64,000 nt of DNA from Cellulosimicrobium sp. ES-005. Its GTDB lineage: Bacteria; Actinomycetota; Actinomycetes; Actinomycetales; Cellulomonadaceae. The notes under the pieces are model-generated. The model searched no databases and was not told where the DNA came from. It saw nothing but the letters and a program-made list of their open reading frames with translations. Location of the stretch: the NCBI RefSeq assembly GCF_040448685.1, contig NZ_CP159290.1, forward strand, positions 1,922,001-1,986,000, given 5' to 3'. This document shows positions 8,334-21,197 of the stretch, in pieces. The position numbers were made by a program, and so were the translations under genes. The first letter of the stretch is position 1; the number at the start of each line of letters is the position of its first letter.

Positions 8334-9461
8334 GTGCCCGACGAGCCGCGGAGCGAGACGGTGCCGGCCCGGACCGACGGGTCCCGCGCTGCCCGCCTGG
8401 CCCGGCACGCGGCGGTCAGCACGGCGCTGTCGCTGCACAGCGACCGCCGGCTCCGCGAGCTCGTGGACGCCGCCCCGCGGGTCGGTGCGGGCATCGGCGG
8501 CGAGACGTCGTCGCTCGACGTCGACGGCATTCCGGTGTTCGTCAAGCGGGTGCGCCTGAGCGACCTCGAGCGCCGGGCGGACAACGTCCGCTCCACGGCG
8601 AACCTGTTCGACCTCCCCACCTTCTGCCACTACGGGGTCGGCACCATCGGCGCCCCGGGCTTCGGTGCCTGGCGGGAGCTGGCCGTGCACGTCATGACGA
8701 CGGGCTGGGTGAACGCCGGGGAGCACGAGGGCTTTCCCCTGATGCATCACTGGCGAGTGCTGCCCGACGGGGGCCGGCCCCTGCCCGACGAGCTGGCCGA
8801 CGTCGATCGCGCCGTCGAGTACTGGGGCGGCGGCACGGCGGTGCGCCGCCGGATCGAGGCCCTGCGGGACTCCTCGGCGAGCATCGTGCTGTTCCTGGAA
8901 CACGTCCCGCAGACGCTGCACGACTGGCTCGGCGTCCAGGTCGGGGCCGGCGGCGAGACCGCCGAGCGGGCCTGTGCGCTCGTGGAGGACGGGCTGCGCG
9001 ACGGGATCGCGTTCATGAGGTCACGTGGCCTGCTGCACTTCGACGCGCACTTCGAGAACGTCCTGACCGACGGCGAGCGGCTCTACTTCGCCGACTTCGG
9101 CCTCGCCATCTCCTCGGGTTTCGACCTCTCGCCCGAGGAGGTCGACTTCGTCGCCGCGCACCAGGACTACGACGACTGCTACGGCGTCACGCACCTGGTG
9201 AGCTGGCTGGCCGTCGCCCTGTTCGGGTGCGGGCCCGAGGAGCGCCGTGCGCTGGTGCGCTCCTGGGCTCAGGGCAGCCCGCCGACCGACGTCTCGGCGG
9301 GGGTCGCCGCGACGCTGGTACGACACGCCCCGGTCGCGGCGGTGGTGGGGGACTTCTACCGCGCGTTCCAGCGGGAGAGCCGTGCGACGCCGTACCCCTG
9401 GGAGGCGGTCGACCGGCTCGGTCGCGCCGACCGCGGGCCCGGCCGGGCCGGCGCTCGGTAG
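8334..9461 (+). CDS. Kinase-fold protein with intact catalytic motifs, uncharacterised
   Basis: A 375-residue cytosolic protein. It resembles eukaryotic-like or aminoglycoside kinases: a VAIK-like lysine in VFVKRVRL (about K71), catalytic loop HFDAHFEN (H235, D237, N242) and a DFG triad in YFADFGLA (D254). The rest is not a close match to any family I recognise; there are no membrane segments or PASTA repeats. It starts with GTG 3 nt after the second terC stop, so it is probably in the same transcript and under the same Mn2+ riboswitch. That context hints at a metal-stress role (inference). Substrate could be protein or small molecule. Confidence 0.6.
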   Translation: MPDEPRSETVPARTDGSRAARLARHAAVSTALSLHSDRRLRELVDAAPRVGAGIGGETSSLDVDGIPVFVKRVRLSDLERRADNVRSTANLFDLPTFCHYGVGTIGAPGFGAWRELAVHVMTTGWVNAGEHEGFPLMHHWRVLPDGGRPLPDELADVDRAVEYWGGGTAVRRRIEALRDSSASIVLFLEHVPQTLHDWLGVQVGAGGETAERACALVEDGLRDGIAFMRSRGLLHFDAHFENVLTDGERLYFADFGLAISSGFDLSPEEVDFVAAHQDYDDCYGVTHLVSWLAVALFGCGPEERRALVRSWAQGSPPTDVSAGVAATLVRHAPVAAVVGDFYRAFQRESRATPYPWEAVDRLGRADRGPGRAGAR

Positions 9462-9523
9462 ACCGACCCCGAAGACGGCTCGCCGTCGCGCAGGCGGGAT
9501 CGCTCCGGGCGGGCCGTGCCTCG

Positions 9524-9823
9524 TCAGGCGCGGTCGGCCCAGTCGCCGATGACCGGGGCCCACGGGCGCACCGTGCGTTCGGCGACGAGGCCGGCGCGTC
9601 CGAACGGGTCCTCGTCGAGGACCGCGGCGACGGCGTCGGGTGTCTCTCCGTCGAGGACGAGCAGCGCCCCGGCGGGAGCTCCCTCGTGCGCGGGCAGCGG
9701 GCCGGACGCCAGGAGCGTGCCCCGGGCGTAGAGGTCGCCCAGGAAGGCGCGGTGCTCCGGACGCAGGGCGTCGAGCTCGGGGGCGCGGTCGGCGTAGACG
9801 TAGGTGACGGCGTGGATCGGCAT
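9524..9823 (-). CDS. YciI family protein
   Basis: A 99-residue single-domain protein of the YciI/muconolactone-isomerase-like ferredoxin fold. It begins MPIHAVTYVYADRAPELDALRPEHRAFL, with the conserved RPEHRAF helix. It also has LLASGPL, GALLVLDGET and DEDPFGRAGLV, the DP(F/Y) turn with the family's conserved histidine/aspartate region. The biochemical role of YciI proteins is poorly defined. The gene is convergent to the kinase-like gene and runs in the same direction as the MBL hydrolase. Confidence 0.8.
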   Translation of the reverse strand: MPIHAVTYVYADRAPELDALRPEHRAFLGDLYARGTLLASGPLPAHEGAPAGALLVLDGETPDAVAAVLDEDPFGRAGLVAERTVRPWAPVIGDWADRA

Positions 9824-9916
9824 GCCGTGAGTGAACCAGACCCGCCCGACGGCGCGCGGTCGGGGTCCGCGCCTCGGTCGTCACCGCGGTGGCGACCCGG
9901 GCTGGTCAGCCCTCCG

Positions 9917-10624
9917 CTACCAGCCGCGCTCGCGCCACTCGTCGAGGTGCGGTCGCTCGGCGCCGAGGGTCGTGTCCGCGCCGTGGCCGGGGTAGACCCA
10001 CGTCGCGTCGTCGTACCGGTCGAAGACGCGCTCCGTGACGTCCGCGAGGAGCCGCTCGAAGCGCGCGGGGTCGTGCCCCGTGCTCCCGACCCCGCCCGGG
10101 AACAGCGAGTCGCCCGTGAACAGGTGCACCCGGCCCGCGACGGCCTCCGGCGCGCGCACCTCGGCGGGCTCGCGATAGGCGAGCGCGACCGACCCCGGCG
10201 TGTGGCCCCGCAGCGCGACGACCTCGAGCACGACGTCCCCGGCGCGGACGAGGTCCCCGTGGCGGAGGCGCCGCACCACGTGCACGTCGGCGGCCTCCGC
10301 GACGGCGTCGGCGTCGGGACCACCGACGGCCGTCGTCGCCCCCGTGACGGCGACGATCGACGCGAGGGCGCGCAGGTGGTCCGGGTGGCGGTGCGTCGTG
10401 ACGACGACGTCGAGGCGCGCGGTCGGCGACCCCTCGCGGACGAGCGCGAGGACGTCGTCGGGCGCGTCGGCCGCGTCGATCAGGACCTGGGCGCCCGTGC
10501 GCCGGCACGTGAGGAGGTAGACGTCGTTCGCGAGCGGCCCGACGGCGAGCTTGCGGATCTCGACCTCGTCGAGACGGCGCACGTCGGCGGGCCCGCCCAC
10601 CACAACCTGTCCCGTGTACGTCAT
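9917..10624 (-). CDS. MBL-fold metallo-hydrolase (glyoxalase II-like)
   Basis: A 235-residue metallo-beta-lactamase-fold hydrolase. Metal ligands are seen in TTHRHPDHL (HxHxDH), RGHTPGSV and FTGDSLFPGG, and the YPGHG motif is at the end. The second metal-binding Asp is in the TGDSLF box, typical of hydroxyacylglutathione-hydrolase-like proteins. In an actinobacterium lacking glutathione the thiol substrate may be a mycothiol conjugate (inference). ATG at 10624. The same minus-strand frame stays open far to the right through uvrA, but that extension is an artefact of G+C-rich coding. It is divergent to uvrA, with about 120 nt between the starts. Confidence 0.85.
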   Translation of the reverse strand: MTYTGQVVVGGPADVRRLDEVEIRKLAVGPLANDVYLLTCRRTGAQVLIDAADAPDDVLALVREGSPTARLDVVVTTHRHPDHLRALASIVAVTGATTAVGGPDADAVAEAADVHVVRRLRHGDLVRAGDVVLEVVALRGHTPGSVALAYREPAEVRAPEAVAGRVHLFTGDSLFPGGVGSTGHDPARFERLLADVTERVFDRYDDATWVYPGHGADTTLGAERPHLDEWRERGW

Positions 10625-10699
10625 GCGGTCAGTCTGCCTCGCCCGCCGGGCGCGGGCGGGCCACGGTGAGCGTCCGTCGGAGGACGCGCGAAGGTGACG

Positions 10700-10715
10700 T
10701 CGAACACCTGTGCGA
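10700..10715. promoter_or_regulatory. LexA-like SOS box upstream of uvrA
   Basis: TCGAAC-ACCT-GTGCGA matches the actinobacterial SOS consensus TCGAAC-N4-GTTCGA at all but one half-site base. It ends 17 nt before the uvrA -10 box TACGAT (10733-10738), so a bound repressor would cover the -35 region. uvrA is a classic LexA target. Confidence 0.65.
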
Positions 10716-10744
10716 ATGTGGGTGGTCGGTCGTACGATGCTGCG

Positions 10745-13729
<2,985 letters not shown>

Positions 13730-13772
13730 CCGAGAGCCGACGCGGTGCGCCGGCTTGCTGCCCTGGCGTGAC

Positions 13773-13807
13773 CCCGCGGCGACGCGTCCTCGACGCGCCG
13801 CCGCGGG
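13773..13807. terminator. Hairpin between convergent uvrA and osmC-like genes
   Basis: 15-bp arms at 13773-13787 and 13793-13807 with one mismatch and a 5-nt loop. It lies between the uvrA stop and the stop of the minus-strand OsmC gene, and probably terminates both. Confidence 0.65.
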
Positions 13808-13832
13808 TGTCGAGGGCCGCGGGGCGGGCCGC

Positions 13833-14318
13833 TCAGGCGGCGGCCCGGCGCGGAGGCGCCGGCTCGACGAGCACGCGGAAGTTCACCGAGCGTGCGATGA
13901 AGCAGTGGTCGTGCGCGCGCTGGTGGAGGGCGGCCAGCGACTCTTCGTCGGTCCCCGGGCCGTCGTCGACCACGACGCGGGGGTGCAGCGTGACGTCCGT
14001 GAACTGCCCCTCGCCGCCGGACTCGACGCGCATCGTGCCGGTGACGTCGTCCACGTACTCCCGCACGACGACGCCCGCCGCCGCGGCGAGGTGGAGGAAC
14101 CACAGCATGTGGCACTGCGAGAGGCTCACGACGAACAGCTCCTCGGGACTGTAGCGCGTCGGGTCGCCCCGGAACGCCGGGTCCGCGGACCCGGGCAGCG
14201 GCGGCCTCCCCTCGAGCAGGACGTCGTGGTCCCGGCCGTAGGCCGTGTAGGAGGCGGTGCCCCTGTCGCCCGCGCCCGTCCAGCGGACCGTCGCGGCGTA
14301 CCCGTGCTGTGCGCTCAT
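13833..14318 (-). CDS. OsmC family peroxiredoxin-like protein
   Basis: A 161-residue OsmC/Ohr-fold protein. The two family cysteines are present: one in the helix LSQCHMLWFLHLA and one in HDHCFIARSVNF. A Glu in SPEELFV is the expected active-site neighbour. These enzymes reduce organic hydroperoxides using a Cys pair. The ATG at 14318 (MSAQHGYAATVRW) is chosen because on the minus strand TAGGGT ends 7 nt before it, the leaderless pattern. An in-frame GTG three codons earlier is an alternative. It is transcribed divergently from uvrC, with about 115 nt between starts. Confidence 0.85.
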   Translation of the reverse strand: MSAQHGYAATVRWTGAGDRGTASYTAYGRDHDVLLEGRPPLPGSADPAFRGDPTRYSPEELFVVSLSQCHMLWFLHLAAAAGVVVREYVDDVTGTMRVESGGEGQFTDVTLHPRVVVDDGPGTDEESLAALHQRAHDHCFIARSVNFRVLVEPAPPRRAAA

Positions 14319-14432
14319 GGCCGCCACCCTAGCGGGCGGTGGTGCAGGTCACACCACGTCTTCGCCGGGCCGCCGCGGCCGCGCACGTCCCCTGCCGCCG
14401 CGCCGTCGGTGGCCTGACCTAGGCTGGAGAAC

Positions 14433-16646
14433 ATGGCTGATCCCGCGACGTACCGCCCGGCGCCGGGGGAGATCCCCACCTCGCCAGGCGTCTACCGGTT
14501 CCGCGACGACCACGGGCGCGTGATCTACGTCGGCAAGGCCAAGAACCTGCGCGCGCGCCTGTCGAACTACTTCCAGGACGTCGCGAACCTGCACCACCGC
14601 ACCCAGACGATGGTGACGACCGCGGCGTCCGTCGAGTGGACCGTCGTGGGCACCGAGGTCGAGGCTCTCGCGCTCGAGTACTCCTGGATCAAGGAGTTCG
14701 ACCCGCGGTTCAACGTCAAGTACCGCGACGACAAGTCCTACCCGTACCTCGCGGTGACGATGGGGGAGGAGTTCCCCCGCGCCCAGGTCATGCGCGGCGC
14801 CAAGCGACCCGGCACCCGGTACTTCGGCCCCTACGGGCACGCGTGGGCGATCCGCGAGACGCTCGACCTCCTGCTGCGCGTCTTCCCGGTGCGCACCTGC
14901 TCGGCGGGCGTGTTCAAGCGAGCCCACCAGACGGGCCGCCCGTGCCTCCTGGGGTACATCGACAAGTGCTCGGCCCCGTGCGTCGGGCGCATCACGCCCG
15001 AGGACCACCGGGCGCTCGCCGAGGACTTCTGCGACTTCATGGCGGGTGACACGCAGCGCTTCGTGCGGCGACTCGAGCGCAAGATGAACGAGGCCGCCGC
15101 CGCGATGGAGTACGAGGCCGCGGCGCGCCTGCGCGACGACATCGTCGCGCTCCAGCGCGCGACCGAGAAGAACGCGGTGGTGCTCGGCGACGGCACCGAC
15201 GCGGACGTGTTCGCGCTCGTCGGCGACGAGCTCGAGGCGGCCGTCCAGGTGTTCCACGTGCGCGACGGGCGGATCCGCGGCCAGCGCGGCTGGATCGTCG
15301 AGAAGGTCGAGGACGTGACCGACGCGGAGCTGGTCGAGCACCTGCTCCAGCAGGTCTACGGCGCGGCCGAGGAGGCCGCGGCGGCCGACCCGGGGACCGG
15401 CCAGGGCCGGGCCGGCGTGCGCGACGTCGTCCCGCGCGAGGTGCTCGTCCCCGTCCTGCCGCCGGACACCGCGCAGGTCACGACGTGGCTCTCCGGCCTG
15501 CGGGGCGCGCGCGTCGACGTGCGCGTGCCGCAGCGTGGCGACAAGAAGGAGCTCGCCGCGACCGTGCGGGCGAACGCGGAGCACGCGCTCGCCCTGCACC
15601 GCACGCGCCGCGCGGGCGACCTCACGACGCGCAGCCAGGCGCTGCGCGAGATCCAGGAGGCGCTCGACCTCGACACCGCCCCGCTGCGGATCGAGTGCTA
15701 CGACGTCTCCCACAACCAGGGCACCTACCAGGTCGCGTCGATGGTCGTGTTCGAGGACGGGCTCGCGCGCAAGAGCGAGTACCGGCACTTCACCGTGCGC
15801 GGGCCCGACGGCGACGGGGCCGCGGACGACACCGCGGCGATGTACGAGGTCATCACGCGCCGGTTCAAGCGCTACCTGTCCGACCGCTCGCGCTCGGGCG
15901 AGGTCGAGCTGGACCTCGAGGCCGACGACGTCGCGACCGGGTCCGACGCCGCGGGCCGCCGCGCGGAGCGGGCCGCGGAGGCCGCGGGGTACGTGCCGCG
16001 CAGCGGCGAGGTCGACGCCGACGCCCCCGTGGACCGGCGGGCCCGGTTCGCCTACCCGCCGAACCTCGTCGTGGTCGACGGCGGCCCGCCGCAGGTGGCG
16101 GCCGCCGCGCGGGCGCTGGCCGACCTCGGGATCGACGACGTCGCGCTCTGCGGCCTCGCCAAGCGGCTCGAGGAGGTGTGGGTCCCGGGGGACGACTACC
16201 CCGTGATCCTCCAGCGCTCGTCGGAGGGCCTCTACCTGCTGCAGCGCGTGCGTGACGAGGCGCACCGGTTCGCCATCGCCCAGCACCGGAGGCAGCGCAG
16301 CAAGGGCATGACGGCGTCCGCGCTCGACGACGTCCCCGGCCTCGGGCCGGCGCGGCGCACCGCGCTCCTCAAGCACTTCGGCTCGCTCAAGCGCCTCCGG
16401 GCGGCGAGCGTCGAGGAGATCGCGACGGTGCGGGGCATGGGCGAGCGCACGGCGCGTGCCGTCGTCGCCGCCCTGGGCGGAGCCGCCGAGCCGTCCCCGG
16501 GCGCGGCCCCGGCGGAGCGGGCGCCCGCCGAGGGCGACGTGCGCCCGGACCCCGTGCAGGACGGCGTGGAGGACGGTGTGGAGGACGGTGTGGAGGACGG
16601 CGCGCGGGACACTCCGGTGGGCGACGGGGCCGCGGCCCGGGCGTGA
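14433..16646 (+). CDS. uvrC: UvrABC excinuclease subunit C
   Basis: Dual-incision nuclease of nucleotide excision repair. The 737-residue protein has an N-terminal GIY-YIG nuclease domain ([22 protein letters not shown], residues about 16-90), a cysteine cluster, a UVR domain binding UvrB (around [17 protein letters not shown]), a C-terminal RNase H-like nuclease ([11 protein letters not shown] and [11 protein letters not shown]) and a helix-hairpin-helix tail ([20 protein letters not shown]). The ATG at 14433 has TAGGCT (14420-14425) ending 7 nt before it. The last 65 residues are a low-complexity tail that includes four DG(V/A)E-type repeats encoded by a 12-bp tandem repeat. The start of rapZ follows within 25 nt. 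Confidence 0.95.
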   Translation: MADPATYRPAPGEIPTSPGVYRFRDDHGRVIYVGKAKNLRARLSNYFQDVANLHHRTQTMVTTAASVEWTVVGTEVEALALEYSWIKEFDPRFNVKYRDDKSYPYLAVTMGEEFPRAQVMRGAKRPGTRYFGPYGHAWAIRETLDLLLRVFPVRTCSAGVFKRAHQTGRPCLLGYIDKCSAPCVGRITPEDHRALAEDFCDFMAGDTQRFVRRLERKMNEAAAAMEYEAAARLRDDIVALQRATEKNAVVLGDGTDADVFALVGDELEAAVQVFHVRDGRIRGQRGWIVEKVEDVTDAELVEHLLQQVYGAAEEAAAADPGTGQGRAGVRDVVPREVLVPVLPPDTAQVTTWLSGLRGARVDVRVPQRGDKKELAATVRANAEHALALHRTRRAGDLTTRSQALREIQEALDLDTAPLRIECYDVSHNQGTYQVASMVVFEDGLARKSEYRHFTVRGPDGDGAADDTAAMYEVITRRFKRYLSDRSRSGEVELDLEADDVATGSDAAGRRAERAAEAAGYVPRSGEVDADAPVDRRARFAYPPNLVVVDGGPPQVAAAARALADLGIDDVALCGLAKRLEEVWVPGDDYPVILQRSSEGLYLLQRVRDEAHRFAIAQHRRQRSKGMTASALDDVPGLGPARRTALLKHFGSLKRLRAASVEEIATVRGMGERTARAVVAALGGAAEPSPGAAPAERAPAEGDVRPDPVQDGVEDGVEDGVEDGARDTPVGDGAAARA
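16554..16601 (+). repeat. 12-bp tandem repeat in the uvrC tail (four copies)
   Basis: Four 12-bp units beginning GTGSAGGACGG at 16554, 16566, 16578 and 16590 encode [16 protein letters not shown]. The repeats are in frame, so copy-number change would lengthen or shorten a disordered acidic tail without breaking uvrC. Confidence 0.8.
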
Positions 16647-16666
16647 GCGGCTGGCATGCTGGTGCC

Positions 16667-17653
16667 ATGACCTCGGAGCCGACCCCGGACCTCAGCCCGC
16701 AGGGGCCGCCCGCCCGCGTGCCGGAGCCCTCGCCGACCACCGTCCCGAGCGGGATCCCCGCGATCGAGGCGGCGACCCACCCCCCGGAGGCGCGCGAGGC
16801 CGAGGTGCTGATCATCACCGGCATGTCGGGCGCGGGCCGCACACGGGCGGCCGCCGTGCTCGAGGACCTCGACTGGTACGTCGTCGACAACCTGCCGCCG
16901 CGCATGATCGTCCCGCTCGTGGACCTCATGACCCGGTCGGGCTCGACGCTCGAGCGCATCGCGGCGGTCGTCGACGTGCGCGGGCGCGAGTTCTTCACCG
17001 ACCTCGTCGAGGTGCTCGACCACCTCCGCCAGAGCGGGGTGTTCTACCGCATCCTGTTCCTCGACGCGTCCGACGAGGTGCTCGTGCGCCGGTACGAGCA
17101 GGTCCGGCGACCGCACCCGCTGCAGGGGGAGGGGCGCATCCTCGACGGCCTCGCCGAGGAGCGACGCCTGCTCGCGAGCCTCGAGGAGCGGTCCGACGTC
17201 GTCATCGACACGTCCGAGCTCACCGTGCACGACCTCGCGCGCGAGGTGCGGGCCGCCGTCGCCGACGGCACCCCCGAGACGCTGCGCATCAACGTCGTCT
17301 CGTTCGGGTTCAAGTACGGGCTGCCGCTCGACGCGGACCACGTGGTCGACGTGCGGTTCCTCGCGAACCCGTACTGGATCACCGAGCTGCGCCACCTCAC
17401 CGGGCGCGACGCCCCGGTGCGCGACTACGTGCTCGGGCGTCCCGGCGCGCTCGAGTTCGTCGACCGGTACGTGAGCGCCCTCGAGCCGGTCCTGGCCGGG
17501 TACCTGGGCGAGGAGAAGCGCTACGTGACGATCGCCGTCGGCTGCACCGGGGGCAAGCACCGCTCCGTCGCGATCAGCGAGGCGATCGCCGCACGCCTGC
17601 GCGCCCAGGGGCAGCGCGTCATCGTGACCGCCCGCGACCTCGGCAAGGAGTGA
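16667..17653 (+). CDS. rapZ: RapZ family nucleotide-binding protein (RNase adapter / YvcJ)
   Basis: P-loop protein of the RapZ/YvcJ family. In enterobacteria it steers RNase E to the glmZ/glmY small RNAs; in Gram-positives it sits with yvcK and whiA and hydrolyses GTP/ATP. The 328-residue protein has the family's variant Walker A GMSGAGRT (52-59), the motif DWYVVDNLPP, and the C-terminal GCTGGKHRSVAISE signature. An alternative GTG at 16643 overlaps the uvrC stop. I prefer the ATG at 16667 because CATGCT (16655-16660) lies 6 nt before it. It is followed after 3 nt by yvcK. The first 45 residues are Pro-rich and probably disordered. Its RNA target in actinobacteria is not known from this sequence. 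Confidence 0.88.
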   Translation: MTSEPTPDLSPQGPPARVPEPSPTTVPSGIPAIEAATHPPEAREAEVLIITGMSGAGRTRAAAVLEDLDWYVVDNLPPRMIVPLVDLMTRSGSTLERIAAVVDVRGREFFTDLVEVLDHLRQSGVFYRILFLDASDEVLVRRYEQVRRPHPLQGEGRILDGLAEERRLLASLEERSDVVIDTSELTVHDLAREVRAAVADGTPETLRINVVSFGFKYGLPLDADHVVDVRFLANPYWITELRHLTGRDAPVRDYVLGRPGALEFVDRYVSALEPVLAGYLGEEKRYVTIAVGCTGGKHRSVAISEAIAARLRAQGQRVIVTARDLGKE

Positions 17654-17656
17654 CCG

Positions 17657-18622
17657 GTGGTCGCCAAGCGCAACCCCGCCGTCGTCGCCCTGGGCGGCGG
17701 CCACGGCCTGTCCGCGAGCCTCTCCGCGCTGCGGCTCATGTCCGACCGGCTCACGGCCGTCGTGACGGTGGCCGACGACGGCGGGTCGTCCGGGCGTCTG
17801 CGCTCCGAGCTCGGCGTCCTGCCCCCGGGGGACCTGCGCATGGCGCTCGCGGCCCTGTGCGACGACTCGGAGTGGGGCCGCACGTGGAGCGCGCTCCTGC
17901 AGCACCGGTTCACGTCCGAGGGCGACCTCGACAACCATGCCGTGGGAAACCTGCTCATCGTCGCGCTGTGGGAGCTCCTCGACGACCCGGTCGCCGGGCT
18001 CGACTGGGTGGGCAAGCTGCTCGGCGCTCGCGGGCGCGTGCTGCCCATGGCGGCGGTGCCCCTCGGGATCGAGGCCGACGTGCGGACCGGCGACCGGCTC
18101 GAGACCGTCGTCGGGCAGAGCCACGTCGCCGTCACCCACGGCCGCATCGAGCAGCTCCGGCTCGTGCCCGCGGACCCGCCCGCGTGCACCGAGGCGGTCC
18201 AGGCCGTCGAGGAGGCGGACTGGGTCGTGCTCGGGCCGGGGTCGTGGTTCTCGTCGGTGATGCCGCACCTGCTCGTGCCCGACCTCGCGCGCGCCCTGCA
18301 CGAGACCAGCGCGCGACGCTGCGTCACCCTCAACCTGTCGAGCGAGACGGGGGAGACGTACGGGCTCTCCGCCACCGACCACCTCGAGGCCCTGCACAAG
18401 CACGCACCCGGTCTCCGGATCGATGCCGTCGTCGCGGACCCGTCCGCCGTCGAGGACACCGAGCAGCTCGCGGAGGCCGCGGCGCGCATGGGCGCCCGGC
18501 TCCTCCTGCGGCAGGTGCGGCGCGGGGACGGCACGGCGCGCCACGACGCGCTGCGCCTGGCGGCGGCCTACCGGGACGTGTTCGACGACTTCCTCGGCGA
18601 CGTCGGCTCGCCCGCCCGCTGA
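17657..18622 (+). CDS. yvcK: YvcK/CofD-like gluconeogenesis factor
   Basis: Member of the CofD/YvcK family, 321 residues. YvcK binds UDP-sugars and is needed for growth on gluconeogenic carbon and for cell-wall integrity. The N-terminal dinucleotide-fold motif VVALGGGHGLSASLSALR, the VVTVADDGGSSGRLR loop, HAVGNLLIVALWE, and LGPGSWFSSVMPHLLV are all family signatures. GTG start 3 nt after the rapZ stop, so the two are co-translated. The conserved rapZ-yvcK-whiA triplet implies a shared role linking carbon status to cell division or wall growth. A hairpin at 18633-18668 follows before whiA. Confidence 0.92.
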   Translation: MVAKRNPAVVALGGGHGLSASLSALRLMSDRLTAVVTVADDGGSSGRLRSELGVLPPGDLRMALAALCDDSEWGRTWSALLQHRFTSEGDLDNHAVGNLLIVALWELLDDPVAGLDWVGKLLGARGRVLPMAAVPLGIEADVRTGDRLETVVGQSHVAVTHGRIEQLRLVPADPPACTEAVQAVEEADWVVLGPGSWFSSVMPHLLVPDLARALHETSARRCVTLNLSSETGETYGLSATDHLEALHKHAPGLRIDAVVADPSAVEDTEQLAEAAARMGARLLLRQVRRGDGTARHDALRLAAAYRDVFDDFLGDVGSPAR

Positions 18623-18632
18623 TCCGCGCGCC

Positions 18633-18668
18633 GCGGCGCCGGGCCCCCGGGGGTGCCCGGCCCGCCGC
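18633..18668 (+). terminator. Hairpin between yvcK and whiA
   Basis: Stem of GCGGCG+CCGGGC (18633-18644) with GCCCGG+CGCCGC (18655-18660 and 18663-18668), with a 2-nt bulge and a 10-nt loop. It precedes the separate leaderless promoter of whiA, so it may attenuate read-through from rapZ-yvcK. Confidence 0.5.
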
Positions 18669-18703
18669 CGCGACGCGTCGGCATCGGTGGCAGGATGTCC
18701 CGC

Positions 18704-19684
18704 ATGGCGCTCACGGCACAGGTGAAGGACGAGCTGGCTCGGCTGCGGGTGGACAAGACCTCGTGCCGCAAGGCGGAGGTCTCGGCGATGCTCCGGTTGT
18801 CGGGCGGGCTGCACCTCATCTCGGGCCGCGTCGTCATCGAGGCCGAGCTCGACACCGCGATCGCGGCGCGCCGCCTGCGCGAGACGATCGCGGACGTCTA
18901 CGGGCACACGAGCGAGCTGATCGTCGTCTCGGCGGGTGGTCTGCGCAAGAGCAGCCGCTACGTCGTGCGGGTCGTGCGCGACGGCGAGTCGCTGGCCCGC
19001 CAGACGGGTCTCCTGGACCAGCGCGGGCGACCCGTGCGGGGGCTCCCGCCGCAGGTCGTCTCCGGCGGGGTGGAGGAGGCGGAGGCGGCGTGGCGCGGCG
19101 CGTTCCTGGCGCACGGGTCGCTCACCGAGCCGGGCCGGTCGTCGGCGCTCGAGATCACGTGCCCGGGCCCCGAGGCGGCCCTGGCGCTCGTCGGTGCCGC
19201 CCGCCGCCTCGGCGTCTCCGCGAAGTCGCGCGAGGTCCGCGGCGTCGACCGCGTCGTCATCCGGGACGGGGACGCGATCAGCGCGCTCCTCACGCGTCTT
19301 GGCGCGCACGAGGCGGTCCTCGTCTGGGAGGAGCGGCGTGCCCGGCGCGAGGTGCGCGGGACCGCGAACCGGCTGGCGAACTTCGACGACGCGAACCTGC
19401 GCCGCTCGGCCCGGGCGGCGGTCGCGGCGGGCGCGCGGGTCGAGCGGGCCTTCGAGATCCTCGGCCCGGACCTGCCCGACCACCTGCGCGAGGCCGGCGA
19501 GCTCCGCCTCGCCCACAAGCAGGCGTCGCTCGAGGAGCTCGGGCAGCTCGCGGACCCGCCGCTGACCAAGGACGCCGTGGCGGGACGCATCCGCCGCCTG
19601 CTGTCGACGGCCGACAAGCGCGCCGCCGAGCTCGGCATCCCGGACACCGAGGCGGGGCTGAGCCCGGAGCTGCTCGACCTCTGA
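18704..19684 (+). CDS. whiA: WhiA sporulation/cell-division transcriptional regulator
   Basis: WhiA combines a degenerate LAGLIDADG homing-endonuclease fold with a C-terminal helix-turn-helix. In Streptomyces it activates division and sporulation genes together with WhiB, and it is conserved in non-sporulating actinobacteria. The 326-residue protein begins [35 protein letters not shown]. It contains RAAFLAHGS-like motif [10 protein letters not shown], and ends with [33 protein letters not shown] and [16 protein letters not shown], the HTH. An ATG three codons earlier overlaps the CAGGAT -10 box (18691-18696), which ends 7 nt before the ATG chosen here. This is the same arrangement as in coaE. 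Confidence 0.94.
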   Translation: MALTAQVKDELARLRVDKTSCRKAEVSAMLRLSGGLHLISGRVVIEAELDTAIAARRLRETIADVYGHTSELIVVSAGGLRKSSRYVVRVVRDGESLARQTGLLDQRGRPVRGLPPQVVSGGVEEAEAAWRGAFLAHGSLTEPGRSSALEITCPGPEAALALVGAARRLGVSAKSREVRGVDRVVIRDGDAISALLTRLGAHEAVLVWEERRARREVRGTANRLANFDDANLRRSARAAVAAGARVERAFEILGPDLPDHLREAGELRLAHKQASLEELGQLADPPLTKDAVAGRIRRLLSTADKRAAELGIPDTEAGLSPELLDL

Positions 19685-21040
<1,356 letters not shown>

Positions 21041-21079
21041 GCCACCTGCTGACGCAGCACATCCCTGCGTAGCACCATG

Positions 21080-21126
21080 CGTCCGCGTGCGCGTCCCGGC
21101 ACCGCCCGGTGACGCGCACGCGGACG
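21080..21126 (+). terminator. Perfect 16-bp intercistronic hairpin between gap and pgk
   Basis: Arms 21080-21095 and 21111-21126 are exact reverse complements, and the 15-nt loop contains a further CCGG/CCGG pair. It lies midway in the 157-nt gap-pgk spacer. It could be a partial terminator or an mRNA-processing/stability element that makes gap more abundant than pgk. Confidence 0.65.
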
Positions 21127-21197
21127 TCCTCATGTGCGGGCCTGGCCGGCTGCAGGCAGGCGCCCCGCACGACGGCGACAGAACCGTAGGAGACCAC

